The notes below the pieces were generated by a model. That model saw only the letters and a list, made by a program, of their open reading frames with translations. It was not told the DNA's origin and ran no database searches. Source: Iris pallida (taxonomy: Eukaryota; Streptophyta; Magnoliopsida; Asparagales; Iridaceae). Taken from it: a DNA stretch of 64,000 nt. The stretch lies in NCBI GenBank assembly GCA_029216955.1, contig JANAVB010004000.1, positions 4,091,083-4,155,082 on the forward strand, read 5' to 3'. Each line of letters opens with the position of its first letter. Positions within the stretch are counted from its first letter, which is position 1. Shown here piece after piece: positions 12,365 through 24,225 of the stretch. A program made the position numbers and the translations under genes.

Positions 12365-15300
12365 TATAAGTAGAGGCTGTTTGGAGAGAGAAAAACTTTC
12401 CCTCTTTCTCCCTCCAACAGAAGCTTTTTTGTTAGAGCTTTCTTCTTCCTTCAAACCGTAGCTTTTCCGCCATGGCACCAAAGAAATCAAGAACCCCAAA
12501 AGCTCCGGCGGCAAGCTCCAAGAAGGCTAAAGAAAAGCGTCCTGCTTCAGTGGCTGTTGATGCTAATGACTCACCGAACGTTGGTGCCGTAGTTCATAGC
12601 GACGTGCGGCCGCCTGTCGCAGGTAATAAACTTTGATCCTCTATTTTGCTGATGCACATGAGCGGCTACTCCTTGGAGTATTGCCTCATAGATGTGCTGA
12701 AGCTTTTCTTGCCGATGTATATGGTCACTTGCTCTTTGGAGGAGTGTCCGTAGATGCGTTGAAGCTTCATTCGACTGATGCACATGGTCATTTTTACTTT
12801 TATAAAGTAACGACTACAAGATGTGCTAAAGTTCTTGATGACGCGTAGGATTACTATGGAGTGCCTGTGCGGATGCTATCTCGCTGAGATGCAGTTCTGT
12901 TAAGTAGTATCTGCGCCGATGCTTCCTTGCTGAAGCACAGTATTACGAAGCGGTACCTGTACTGATGCTAGCTCGCTGAAAATACAGCGTTACTTGGTAT
13001 TACCTGTGCGGATGTTTGTTTCACTCAAGATTATCTTAGACTTCTGTTTCTCGTTTTATGTAATTTCTGTGTCCACCTCCCTTTTAAATGAGGTTCTCTA
13101 CGACTTTTCTGTCTGCGTACTGGGGACAAACGTCGAGAGGGAGCTCGTCGAGCCAGCTAGGAGGTTGATCACTGAAGATCAACTAGAGGGGCGAATGGAT
13201 CAAATACAGGAGCAACATCTGGTTTATTTTTGCCACATGCTAGATCAGGGCAGGCTGACACCTTCTCTTGATGCCGACGAGGGGATGTTAAAGCCATAGT
13301 TTTTTTTTTGGTGATCTGTTGGCTCTGAAGGAGACGGACCTCCTTGCACTCAAGATATCATGGTATTTTGAGAGTAATGGCCTCCCCTTGTATGTTTCGA
13401 CGTCTGACCCATACCTACTGATGTCCGTATTTTCCTGTTTTGTCGAAAAAAGGCGAATGGAGTGGACCCTGACCCCTAGTCAAGGGTGTCTAATATCAGG
13501 CCGCTTCAAGGAAGACAAGAGTTCCCAGGGGAGGGATACTTTTATGCCCATTTAGGGTGGTGCATCGTATACCTTACGGTTGCTACTCCCTGGTCTTAGG
13601 TTCAGCGATCGTTCTGCTGATGTGCATTCATTTGACGTTTCTATTTTTGCCAACAGGTTTCTGGCGGTCAGCTGTACATATCCGACGAATGTCTATCGGG
13701 TTGAGGGCTAGGTTCACTCCGATAAAAAGTGGGGTGACTTGACCCGGTGGGTATTGAGTACTTTTAAGGAGGACATGAGTGGTACTGGCTTACGCCATGC
13801 CTTAAAGGCGACTGAGCATGGAATCGCCATCAACCAGTCTCTGTTCTTGGCTTTGCTAGAGTTGTATAATCACCACACCGGGACTTTCTTCATGCCGTGT
13901 GGAGAGATGGGATTGGCCCTCCAGGAGATGTTCGCCATCTTGAAACTTCCTTGGGATGAGCACCCGTACGAGGAGTACTGCACTAGCCCAGATGAGCTCA
14001 TGGGGCTGGAAGGCAAGCACCCTGAGTTGATGGCTGTGTACAAGGAAATGCTTTGCCATTATCAAGTGTGTGTGTGCGAGGACTTCGCAAAGGGTCAGCG
14101 TCACTTTAATGCGTAGAGAAAGTATTTCTTTACCGAGGAGCCGTCAGAGCGCGGAACGGTTCGCTTTACTACTCACAGGGTGTATACCACTGCCGACGTG
14201 GAGGGTATGTTGGCGAAGGTAAAAGTGTCAGCTCCCCTGCTGGATGCTAAGGGAAATCCTAACTCCATAGCCTGTAGCTATTTTTTATCAAAACTTGACT
14301 GCCGTGAGTTGGAAAGCGATGCTAGCTGCCTTTCTGATGATGTGGCTGAAGAAGGATGTGGTTCTTGGAGGCTCAGGCTCCGTGGGGCGGCTTAGTAGGA
14401 AGCTTATCATGCCGGCTGTGAGGTTGGCTTTCAGGCACTCTCTTACTTTTCTTCTTGCCATGGTATGCAATACTCTTCGAGGCCTGCGAGAGCTCTCAGA
14501 AAAAATAATAAAGTATCACGGGTGTGCCAGCGAGTTTCCTCGAACGGAGCTGCCCTACCATTATCTGATAGCCTGGTTAGCAATGCATCATACTTGCTTA
14601 ATTGTTTCTGCTACTATAGACGGTCGTGAGGAGGGGGACGCGCCCTTGCACAACTACCATAAGGCGAAGTAGGTTCATGACGGCAACCCTGCCTATAGAC
14701 GGGCATCAAATCGCTTAGATGGCTATAGTTTTAGCAGGGTTTTGACTTTTTATGGTAGTCATCAGGTAGGTGATGAGCTACTTGACCGGGCTGGAGAAAG
14801 GGGCGAGGTGACTACCGGTGCTTTTTACTGGTTGTTATCCATTCTTCCTTTGTACTTGGTGTACCGGAGTCAGAACAAGGTATACTTGGAGCCCTATCTA
14901 CGGAGCCGCTTTGTTCGACAGTTTATCTACAGCCAGACTATGATGAAGGACCTAAGTCCATGTCTTGGCTATGAGGGGAGATTGTTGGATGGCACCCACA
15001 CTTTGGGTTATTATAATGCTAGATCCACTAGGACAGCATTTACACTCCCTGAGATGCATGGGGAGCCCCACATCTTGTATTCCGCTGTGAAGTTCCATTG
15101 TTTGGTGAATAACTTCTCGTCAGGTTATGACCGAGGGCAAATTTTTATTGTGGGTACAAAGTTTGAGAGGCCCCAGCGATGGTCTCAAGAGTTTAAAGTT
15201 GCAGGAGATGGGTCTTCGGATGATTCTAGTGCTTCTCGGGAGCGAAGGAAGGATGCAACGCCCCTGAACTGCCCATCGAAATGTCGAGCTCCTCCGGCGG

Positions 15301-17196
15301 CAAACCTTCCTCCTGGCAAGAAAGTCAAAAGGGTGGCATCCAAGAGTCGTGCTACTTTGCGGTCTAGCGCACCTCCTGTTGCATCGACTTCACAGGTACA
15401 TTTTAGTTTCCCTTTGATTCGAGTTTTTATCCATAATTTTTTACTCATCCCTACTTTACTGGTACAAGCAAAAGAGACGTCGGGGTGGTCGAAAATGCTG
15501 GAGAAATTTCTCGAGGGGGATCCGTCAGCCGCGGCGGCGGCCTAAACAATTCGGCCAGAAGAGGTTTCTTCGCCTATCTCTTTTGGCTATGAGACTCGCA
15601 ATTTTTTGGAGTTCATGCCTTCTCATCAAGAAGCGACCTCCACTGGTGGATCTGTAGTGATACTCGGGGTTGGCCTTACGTTTCACGAAGGCACAGCTCA
15701 GGAGCCTGGTCTTACGATGGGCCATTCGGTCGAAGGCACTGAAGGCCCAACCGTTGCTTCCCCTAGGAAGCCTCCTTCTCACGGAGGTATCGGGGGAATA
15801 GTATTGGAAGAATTAGCCTTGGCATACATCACACCGTAACCTTGGGTAGTGGTTGAAGAGAATGTCAGAGATTCCCCAGTAGATGCTGCTGACGAGCTAG
15901 CTGGCCGAGCTGAGGCGGCCACTGACGAGCCGACTGCCGAGGTTCCAGTCGAGGAGATCACTAGAATGGTTGTCGACGGTACTGTTGATGAGCCGGTCGA
16001 CAAAACCCCTAGGAGCCCGACTAAGGAGACCGGGGAAGAATCGGTTGAGACGACCACCGATGAACCAGTTGAAGAACCCTTCAATGTGCTCACTCCATGA
16101 ATGTCTGAAGAGGTTATCCTCGAGCCACCTGCTATGGCTCAGTCGAGAAGACTGTGGGACAATCGGATGCCGAAGCACCGGTAGAGAAGACTACTGAGGA
16201 GTCGGTTACAGTGACCGTCGAAAAGTCGACTACTGAGATTGCTCAGGCTCCAGTTAATGCAGCTTCGGTTGCCGGTATTGTTGAAGGACCAGTGAGGGAG
16301 CCTACTGAAGAGTCAGCCGTATATCAAACAGTGTTGGCTCATACCCTCTTTGCACCACCGATGATCTATGTTATAGTTACGGTGCTACCTGTTTCGGTTG
16401 CAATGCCTAGACGCGTGTCGGCTACCGTTGCTGCCCTGGGACCTACTATCACGGCATCTTCGATGATCCCGATAATTTTGGCTAACAATGCGTACTATAC
16501 CAAACTGATTCTGGGTACAATTCGTCAAGCTTTGATGCGCGACAAAGAGGGTGTCTTGCGGGATAACCAATCACTCAGACAGGCCTGGTCTATAGTGAGT
16601 GCCCAATTGATGGCCTTGTGCGACTATCCAGAATGCGAGGCGAAGGCAGATGCGATAGATCATCTGCTGGCCGATTTGGAAGGTGCCGACTCGGAGCTTC
16701 AAAATCTTGAGTGCGGTCTTCCGGCCCTAGCTGCTGCGGAGCTAGAGAAAATGGATTCTAAAGCATCCCGACACAAGCAGAAATATCGGGCCTTGATTGA
16801 CAGACTAGCCGAGGTCGAGGCCAAAATTGAAGAAGTGATCGACGTCGAAGAGACTCAGGTTTGCCGTCATTCAACCTCGAAGGAACGGTACGAGGCCCTC
16901 CGGAAGCAGATCCGGAAGCTAGAAGAGACTTTGGCCCTTGCAGAGAGCGAGTTGGATAAGTCCAAGGACCAGCAGGAGGTCCTTCGGCAACGATTCGAGA
17001 CCTGACTTGGGAGATGGAAAGTATTGGCCTGCGCCAGGCAGAACTGGCTCTTGTGCGCCAAAACCTATCCCAAGTTGAAGATGAAGCCGCTCGATGTCAG
17101 GAGGCCGAGCGTCTAGCCCAAGCACAGGTTGGCCCCCAAATTGCTCTTTTGAGGGGTCGACTAGAAGAACTTTTGCATCTGTCTTCGCAGTTTTGA
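12365..17196 (+). pseudogene. C antisense gene: plant-mobile-domain-like and coiled-coil protein
   Basis: TATAAGTA at 12365-12372 precedes the ATG at 12472. Exon 1 (12472-12622) encodes MAPKKSRTPKAPAASSKKAKEK and ends GCAG before GTAATA, in phase 1 as in B. Exon 2 pieces start about 13125. The plant-mobile-domain-like part (13739-15200, with stops and a frameshift near 14300) shows TGTFFMPCGEMGLALQEM, FLMMWLKKDVVLGGSG, RTELPYHYLIAWL and LEPYLRSRFVRQF. A basic linker GKKVKRVASKSR leads to a likely donor after ACTTCACAG at 15396. Acidic VEE/TDEP repeats (15849-16100) precede a coiled coil (about 16560-17196). The frame breaks at 17005. Protein motifs match A and B although the DNA has diverged strongly. 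Function unknown. Confidence 0.75.
12623..13120 (+). repeat. C antisense-gene intron 1 with degenerate GATGC repeats
   Basis: Donor GGTAATAAA at 12622-12630; the acceptor is not clear. The interior consists of degenerate short repeats such as GATGCACATG, GATGCGTTGAAGC and GATGCTAGCTCGCTGAA, with spacing about 30-50 bp. The repeated motif differs from those in A and B. Confidence 0.5.
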
Positions 17197-17334
17197 CCTC
17201 CATTTTGTCTTTTTGTCTCTTTCTTTTGAGAGACTCTTTTGTAGCTAAAGAAGGAAAACATTTCCATTCTATAAATGAAAATTTTGGTTTTGGTTGTCTT
17301 TTTGCTGTGAGCTTTTTTTGTACAAGAGTGAGAA

Positions 17335-17560
17335 TTCCCTCAGAGGTAGTATAACGTGAGGGGATGGAGATGACTCCACTGGGGATAGGGTGTTCACTCA
17401 GAGGTTATATGGACATGATAAACACGGGCTTTTTGGTGGTAGAATTTTCCTTACTCAGTGGTTATATAGACATGACAAGGATAGTCTCTACGGGTGTATA
17501 GAACAACTCAGAGGTAATATGGACGTGAAAGATTCTATAGATAGTTATGACATTCACAGG
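17335..17560 (-). repeat. C spacer: about 57-bp repeats with ATTACCTCTGAG motif (reverse)
   Basis: CAGAGGT-A/T-rich-ATGGACGTG units start at 17341, 17399, 17456 and 17509, about 57 bp apart, and continue beyond B at 44895, 44951, 45026 and 45082. Reverse-complemented they give CACGTCCATATTACCTCTG, the motif of the A and B spacers. Confidence 0.75.
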
Positions 17561-17579
17561 GGATTGTGATGAAAGCAAT

Positions 17580-17584
17580 GTCTA
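17580..17584. repeat. Target-site duplication of B, left copy (GTCTA)
   Basis: GTCTA directly precedes the 5' LTR and is repeated at 44888-44892 directly after the 3' LTR. Confidence 0.9.
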
Positions 17585-17962
17585 TGTAGAAGCATGGAAA
17601 ATAATAAAAAAAGATCCATGCGGCCAGAGAGCCCCATTCGGCTCAGAGAGTTCATGCGGCTCAAGTATTCATGCGGCTCGAGCGTCTATGCGGCTCAAAG
17701 AGGAGCCACGTGGCCTGCAAACAGCTCTTTCCTTTGTCCATTACTACATTAAATGCCTTGACGGCTGACAGCTCTGACAAGATGACAGGTCTGACACAAA
17801 GATATCTTTATGACTCCCTAATAATGACGGACTCCTTGGGAAGCGAGAAAATCTCTGACACGATCCCCCGAGAGTCAGAAACTGTCATACGGCCTTGACA
17901 CGTGGACAGTTGTATGCGGCCCAAGCGGAGACTCCCCCATGCGGCCCAAGCGGAGGCTCCCC

Positions 17963-18140
17963 CATGTGGCTCACGAAGACTAGCCCCATACGGCTCAAGA
18001 AGACTACCCCCATGCGGCTCACGAAGATTAGCCCTATGCGGCTCACGAAGACTAGCCCAATGCGGCTCACGAAGACTAGCTCCGTGCGGCTCACGAAGAC
18101 CATCCCCATACGGCTCACGAGGACTATCTCCATGCGGTTC
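17963..18140 (+). repeat. 24-bp tandem repeat in U3 of B 5' LTR
   Basis: About seven units of the type ATGCGGCTCACGAAGACTAG plus four bases, with a few substitutions. The equivalent array in the 3' LTR is at 43873-44055. Confidence 0.85.
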
Positions 18141-18608
18141 ACTCATGTGGTCATCCACACTCATGCGGCTCAAATCATTACCATACGGTCCAAATGGTCA
18201 GGGGGCACTCTCAAGCAGCCTTGACACGTGGCCAGCCTTATGCGGCCCAAGGAGGAGTAACTTTCCTGCGGCTCAGATTTCTGCTGTGGCTTACGGTTAC
18301 GACACGTGGCATGATAGCAGGGCACGTGGCATCAGATTGATCGAAATCTCTCAACAAATCCTAATAAAATATTGGGATCAAATCAGATCATTTGCAAACA
18401 AGTAAATTAAAGACACGTGTCGAGGAATCCGAGGTTGGCATGACAAATCAGGAGGATTTATGTCAATCAGCATTAATTATCCACAAAAGATTTGATGCAA
18501 TCATCTTTATTGCTCAAATCTCGATGAACGGCCCAGATCCAGTGATCCTTAGCCGCCGACTTTCAAGAATGGACAATCATTGTAAACCCTAATGAAGCCC
18601 CCCACTCT

Positions 18609-18616
18609 TATAAATA
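18609..18616 (+). promoter_or_regulatory. TATA box of B 5' LTR
   Basis: TATAAATA about 1.02 kb into the LTR. At the equivalent site in the 3' LTR (44519 onward) the sequence is TGTAAATA. Confidence 0.75.
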
Positions 18617-18980
18617 GCAAGGTGCCATTCCCTTGTGAAAGACACACAGAGATAGAGACATACACAGAGACAGAGAGATATACAGAGAGAGACATAGAGA
18701 GCCAGAGAGCCTGAAGAGAGAGTATTTCTTCATCAACGCCTAGCAGTTCTTCTACAGAGCCAAGGCTACATCCGATCGTCCAAGGAGTAAGGTAGAGCTG
18801 CCGTCGCTTTTCTGAGCCTCTACCGTCACCCCTAGAATCTAAAATAAACAATTGTACTTAGATTGTTGTACCTAGGTTTTCGTCCCTATGCTTTCTTTGT
18901 ACAAGCGAGTTTGTATTGTGAAGTAAAAGTCCAGTCCTTCGATAATTATTTTGTTCTTTTATATTTCATGGCAAACACGA

Positions 18981-18998
18981 TGGCGACTCTGTTGGAGA
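18981..18998 (+). other. Primer-binding site of B
   Basis: TGGCGACTCTGTTGGAGA begins three bases after the LTR end. Tat/Ogre elements commonly use a site of the type TGGCGACTC, attributed to tRNA-Arg; the tRNA assignment is from memory. Confidence 0.7.
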
Positions 18999-19399
18999 CA
19001 AACTTCTCCACGGCTGAGGAGTTGGTGATGCAATCGGATGCAGCCAAACTTGGCTCCACGCAACAGAAGATGGTCGTCCGCTTCGACCAACAGACGTTTG
19101 AAGAAATGCTCTCTGAAGGAAGTGCTGGCCCGGTCCAGAAGCGAACCCGCACAAAGAAAGCTCGCTGCGAGTGGAGGCCAAAATCGTTTGCACCTTCCCA
19201 AGCTCTGGACGGAGTACTCTCTGCTACCCAAGACGGCGAAGGCAACTCTCATACGACTCCACTTCGAGCCGTAGAGGACTCTGCTGTCCCCAAGTCCGGC
19301 AGAGGAAAGCACTACGATGCTGGACTTGCAGGGACAAAGAGTGGTTCTATGCGCCCCAAGAAGAAGTCGAACACTCATGTGGCAAAGTCTGCCAGCCAC

Positions 19400-19550
19400 A
19401 TGTAGGATGCTCATGCGGTTAAATCGGCCAGCCGCATGAAGGAGGTCTATACGGCCATATCATCCAGCCGCATGAAGTAAACTCATGCGGCCGAGACACC
19501 CAGCCGCATGAAGAAAGCCTATACGGCTACGCCAGCCAGTCGTATGAAGG
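19400..19550 (+). repeat. B ORF1 repeat: palindromic ATGCGGC/GCCGCAT units
   Basis: About 39-bp units in which CATGCGGCC-type and CCAGCCGCATGAAG blocks alternate (about four). They carry the motif that is also clustered in the LTR and in the antisense intron. Confidence 0.75.
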
Positions 19551-20191
19551 TTATTGATGACAGCCGCGTAACGTCTACCCCACGTGGCTCTGTCTTCGAC
19601 CGCCTCTCCTATGGTCCTGATCTCTTGTGCTCTCAAGAAGATATGTCTGACTCTCTCCAGCATCACCTAGACTCTTCCTACTATGTGCCCTTACGCACTA
19701 GAGCGAAGAATTCTAGGGCAGCACGAGCTTGGCAAGGTCGGTCCGCTGATCCGATCTCTGACCATCCGAGCGTACCATATACTGTTATACAGGCCTCAGA
19801 TGGGAAGTTATACAGAACCACTCGAGTCCAGCCCCCGGCGGTAAACGGACAGAGAGGTTCGCAAAAGTCTCCCAAAATCCACGGAGCAAACAGGGTTGAT
19901 CCAGACCTATCTGACTTGCGTGAGGCCATCCTCCAATAACGCAAGGAAAGAGAAGATGCATCAGAGTGCAAAGAGTCCTCCCACGGACGTCACTGCACCC
20001 AAGTCATTGTCAACTGCTACTGCAATAATATGACGGTACGAAAAGACCGGCAGTCCATCTTTCAAAGACTGTAACAGCCGTCTTAAGAAGACGAGGCACT
20101 TTCCGTCGTCTCCTGCAACTCTGCTCAGAAAGTCACCGCCGATGGGAGAGAGACAAAGACAAATGTTTCCAGCCCGAAGATTTTAACCACT

Positions 20192-22396
20192 ATGACTAAG
20201 AGACTGTCGTTTAAGCTGGGAGATTCGTCGTCCACACCGAAGATTTTAACCACCGAAGTTTTCCAAGGTACCCGTTCTAAGACGAAATCTACTACAGTGG
20301 GAGATTCGTCGTCCACACCACTGGGGGTTGCTGGGACTGGGGGTAGCACTCCTCCAAATCTCCACGATAATCCGATGTTCCAAGAAGATGAGCCGGGGGA
20401 AACAACTCTCCCTAACGTCCCCGAGGACGTCCACAACTCCCAAGACGATGCGAACTCAGAAACTGGGGGTACTATTCCTTCTGAGTCCGAACCAGAGGAA
20501 GACATTCCCACATACCCTGATGATTTCTCATTACAGGGGTATGACTCGGAAGACACATCCTCCAATGTGCCATCCATCTCTCCTCACATAAGGACGGTAT
20601 TCATGACGGACAGCAACCAAGGTGGTTCCAGTGATCGTCAACGCATCGACACTCTGGAGGCTATACTGCTAGCCTTGGTCAAGTCTGTGGACGAGATCAA
20701 AGCGGCCCTTCCAACTCTGCAAGGAAGGACGCCTGGCCAAACAAGCGCGGGTCCTGCGATCAATGCCGACTCGAATTCAGCGGCACCGAACCCGGGCAAC
20801 AATCCTCCTGAAGTAATGGCCCCTACCGCTGTGGATGAGGCCCGAGAAGCAAGAAGAGCGGTACAGGAGCTCCGAGCCATGTTTCATGCTCGAGAAAACT
20901 CTCAGGACCTCAGAATACGGTAACCGTACCCTGTTGCATGGAGGGATGTCCCCTTCCCACCAAGATATAAGTCGTTCAATATCAATCCTTATGATGGCAA
21001 GACCTCCACAAGTCAGTACATCACTTACTTCGAGGTCACCACCGACCATCTGCCCCATGACGATGCCATTTTCATACGATTATTTATCGGGGCATTGGAA
21101 GGGGTCGCCTTCGACTGGTATCGCAACCTGCCAGACAACTGCATCCATTCCTTCGCCAGCGTCAAGCGCATATTCTTGGAGAGATTCTACGAAGTAGGGC
21201 AAGACATCACAATGTCCACCCTTATGGACGTCGTCCAAGGAAAGAAAGAGCTGACAAGGAACTACATCGAGCGGTTCTGCCAAACCGCAATGAAGCTGCC
21301 CTCTGGAAACCCGGATTCCTCCTTAATTGAAATCTGCCAAAAGAGATTGCTTCCCAACAATCAGTCTCTGGATGGACGAAAGTTAATTCAAGGACTGGAA
21401 GATGTTTATCATCAGTGCTACAAGTGCCGAAGAACGATTGAAGAAGGCTCGCCAATTAGGATTGCACATCTCAGACGGAGAGAACAAGGGCAAGCGTCCT
21501 AACACCAACAACGACAATGGGGGTAGCCCCTCCAACAATCAGGACAGCAGGGGTAAACAGGCTATGGTGGATGATACAACCCTAAAACCCGAGTCAAAAT
21601 TGGCAGAAAAATAATGGTCGCAAATCACATACTCCTTCGAAGACGGTCACGTCAAGCCCATCTTGGACATGCTCATACAAGAAGACAGAATTCATCTTCC
21701 TCCACCAAGACGGGAACCTCGGCCGGCAGAAATACAAAGTACTGCCATTACCACCGCTACGTCTACCATGCCACACACGACTGCTACCAACTAAAATGGT
21801 ACATCTAAAATCTCATCGATTCGAACGCTCTAGCCATCGACTTCGAAGAGGTAACTGTGGCAGCCAATATGGTGTCAGTACAATTTGGCAACATCCCTCC
21901 AACGAAAACTCAAGACGGTATGGTCCCCATCCTCCTGGCGATAATGGAGATTGCTAATCTTCCACCTCCCCAAGATCAGGCTGCTGGTCTAGTACCCCTT
22001 ACCACATCACGAGGGGAGGTCATATGGGTCTATCCAGACTTGGTATCAGAAGTGACTCAGTCCACACCATCTTCTATTTGCAAGAAGAAGAGTGGAAAAG
22101 TCAGTCATGCCGCACAATCTCGGCAGATATCGAAGAAGCTACAGCCGTCGTCATGTAGTCTGGGGCATAATCCCAACCTGTGGCTGATAACTCAGCTGAA
22201 GATGATCAGCCCGCTACAACTGACGCTCCGGGATCGGCTCAGCCTCCGACGACCGTCAAGCCTAGGCCGAGGGAGACTCGCTTTGACAAATCCCTCCGAA
22301 AAGAGGCACCACAGGGGCTGGAGAAGCTCTACAACTTCGACATCTTGGCATAATTGGCCAACACACCGGCCAAGTTGTCATTATACGAGCTTTTGA
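20192..22396 (+). pseudogene. B gag
   Basis: An acidic, Ser/Pro-rich N-terminal region (20192-20920) ends in a TAA at 20921. In the same frame follows the capsid-like domain: YPVAWRDVPFPPRYKSF, NPYDGKTSTSQYITYFEV, then GALEGVAFDWYRNLPDNCIHSF and RFYEV, the usual retrotransposon gag core. A frameshift near 21410 leads to GLHISDGENKGKRPN. At 21614-21800 a zinc-knuckle-like CHYHRYVYHATHDCYQLK fits the C-x2-H-x5-H-x4-C pattern of Tat gag. Another open piece (21857-22396) may be the gag-protease linker. Gag packages the RNA. This copy is broken by at least one stop and two frameshifts. Confidence 0.8.
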
Positions 22397-22524
22397 GACT
22401 CTCAATGGATGTTCGTGCGGCTTTGAGCGATGTACTCTAAAATACCGACGCGTACCTGGCTCAGGTCAACCTCACGGGAGAGAACCCACTGGCAGATCTC
22501 CAAGACAGCGCTTACACAGGATCG

Positions 22525-24225
22525 ATGCCCAACATTGTCTTCACTCTGCAGGATATGCTCATCAAAACCAACCTGCACGATCGCCCGTTCTACTATACTG
22601 GATACATCGGCGACGTAAAGGTGGATCGGATGCACATTGATCCTGTATCTTCCTTAAGCATTATCCCGAAGGGTCTATTACATCATCTCCGTATCCCAAT
22701 GCATCGCCTGACGCCTACAAGCACCGCCATCAGTGGTTTTAATTCGGGCAGGAGCTACCCAATTGGAAAGATTCGTCTGAAGTGTCAGATTGGCGATCTC
22801 CAATCAGAAGTCACCTGCTACGTCATAGATGCAGAAACTTCTTACAACATCCTCTTGGGGCGCCCTTGGATACACGATTATATGATCGTGCCTTCTACGC
22901 TGCACCAGTGCTTCAAATATGTCGACAAATATGGCTTCGTGAGGACAAAATTTGCTGATATCGATCCCTTCAAAGGGGTCGAATCCTACTACTCAGACTC
23001 CTGCCTATACGAAAAGTCGAAGAGGCACCTTGGTGAAGGAGACGGGCAAGCCCGTACCGAGACGGCCGTAGGATCAGAAGAACCTCTGACGATCCACCTC
23101 CAAGCTCGCAAACCTAGCAAGTCCGTACCCCTTACCGCCACTCTGTGTAAGGACACAATCAGCCTCTCGGCGCAAGAAGAACAGATGATAATCCGGCTGC
23201 CAAGGTCTGGCCAAGTGCCAAGACCCACAACGGAGCTACTGACCATCAGGCTGCCGAGAGTTGGCCAGCCGCAAACGGAGAAGCTCGATCCCTCCGACAA
23301 GCCAATGACGATACGCCTTCCCAAGAAGAGTCGTCACCCCGATGCAAGGTCTGGGACTTCTAGCGAACCAACCACTCCCCACCCAGTATCAAGCACCAAA
23401 CTGGGGGTCGCTAGTCTGCCAACAACCCCACGCTCTGCTCCACCAGCTGAACCTCTGACAATCAAGCTGCCCAGGTCGTCCTCCCAGTCTTCGTTTATAC
23501 AGGGGGTAGTCGAAGAGGAACCGGAGCTAGCCAAGTATGTGGCTGCCCACACTGATGTTCCCTCCGCAGATGATGTAATCCCCCTAGAAAAGATACCTTA
23601 CTTTATCAATAAAGGACTATCTTTGAACTACCTCGAGCTTAATAAGCTTTGTATAATGTATGCTACGGAACACGGTATAGGCACTCACCTACACACACAG
23701 GTGACAAATGTGTACACCGCAATCCAGCTTACTCCAGTGGATAATGCTTACCGCATAATCGAGGGAGGGGACCATCCAATCATCTTTGGCCGGAAGGACG
23801 ATCCGCATCCCTTCACCATAGAAGAAGTCGACCTTGAATTAGATGCCGGAAGACTGCCTCTGTATCTTTATAGCCCCCAATCCAGATATCTCATGCAGAA
23901 ACAGGGGTATGATCTGGAGACGACGCCAGGCTTGAAATATGGTACTGGACGACGATTACCTTTGAAGCCACCGGTCCCGGCTGAAAAACCACGGGACTAC
24001 TATAGCAAGACTCGATGTGGGTTAGGGTATGTTACACCCACGATGACCCCTGCGAGTTCAGATAAAGAATATGACTGGCATTCACATTCAACCGGATCAC
24101 CAACTTCTGACTCAGATACCAGCATCGGAGATGTATTCAGACAAGTCCTGTCAGTCAACATGGTATTCACCGACGCTTACGAAGAAGATGAAGACATTTC
24201 GGAAATCCTCGAGTTAGAGCCGTAG
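22525..24225 (+). pseudogene. B protease domain and linker
   Basis: 566 codons are open. An aspartic-protease-like part lies in the first 160 residues: RMHIDPVSSLSIIPKGLL at the catalytic loop, then GFNSGRSYPIGKIRL and ETSYNILLGRPWIHDY. Tat proteases normally read D-(T/P)-G-S at the loop; here the Gly is Val, so activity is doubtful. A long linker holds four degenerate repeats of the type PLTIRLPR (about residues 190-320). The C-terminal part (KIPYFINKGLSLNYLELNKL, HPFTIEEVDLELDAG) continues toward RT. The frame continues beyond the TAG at 24223, with further stops at 24244, 24382 and 24415, before RT. Confidence 0.8.

Larger units (their letters stand above)
12077..17584 (-). mobile_element. 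Tat/Ogre-type element C (minus strand), part left of B
   Basis: Orientation is deduced from the polypurine tract and LTR start on the minus strand at 12095-12077 and from the antisense gene running on the plus strand. From high to low coordinate C reads spacer motifs, antisense gene, polypurine tract, LTR. Element B (17585-44887, duplication GTCTA) is inserted in the spacer; C resumes at 44888-45112 and then stops, so its pol is absent. Downstream of 12077 (minus direction) the LTR start TGTAGAAGCAT is recognisable for only a short distance before block K. Confidence 0.75.
17585..18977 (+). repeat. 5' LTR of B
   Basis: 1393 bp, TGTAGAAG to GGCAAACA. U3 (about 1 kb) holds about twenty ATGCGGCT/C motifs, TATAAATA lies at 18609-18616, and an AG-rich leader with CACAGAGA repeats follows. 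Long plus- and minus-strand ORFs here (Arg-Glu-Pro-His and similar repeats) are artefacts of the tandem repeat. Confidence 0.92.
18968..19939 (+). pseudogene. B ORF1 upstream of gag
   Basis: The frame can start at ATG 18968, inside the last ten bases of the LTR, and reads through the primer site: MANTMATLLETNFSTAEELV. It continues to TAG at 19405 with basic patches (KRTRTKKAR, MRPKKKS). After an array of ATGCGGC repeats (19400-19550) a second open piece (19508-19939) encodes RLSYGPDLLCSQEDMSDSLQ and PSVPYTVIQASDGKLYRTTR. Ogre-type elements carry an ORF of unknown function in this place. I recognise no domain. At least one stop or frameshift divides it. The start could instead be a later ATG. 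Confidence 0.6.

Noticed and set aside
17963..18140. Regular 24-bp repeats resembling a CRISPR array
   Set aside because: Units are directly adjacent without unique spacers, degenerate, repeated in the other LTR at 43873-44055, and lie in a plant LTR. They are a minisatellite.
17808..18173. Open frames encoding Arg-Glu-Pro-His and Ser-Arg-Met-Gly repeats (also 43658-44083)
   Set aside because: They are open on both strands only because the 24-bp repeat length is divisible by three; no start context or family match.
18549..18851. Minus-strand frame with Ser-Val-Tyr-Leu repeats (also 44473-44748)
   Set aside because: Produced by the ACAGAGA-rich LTR leader; low complexity.
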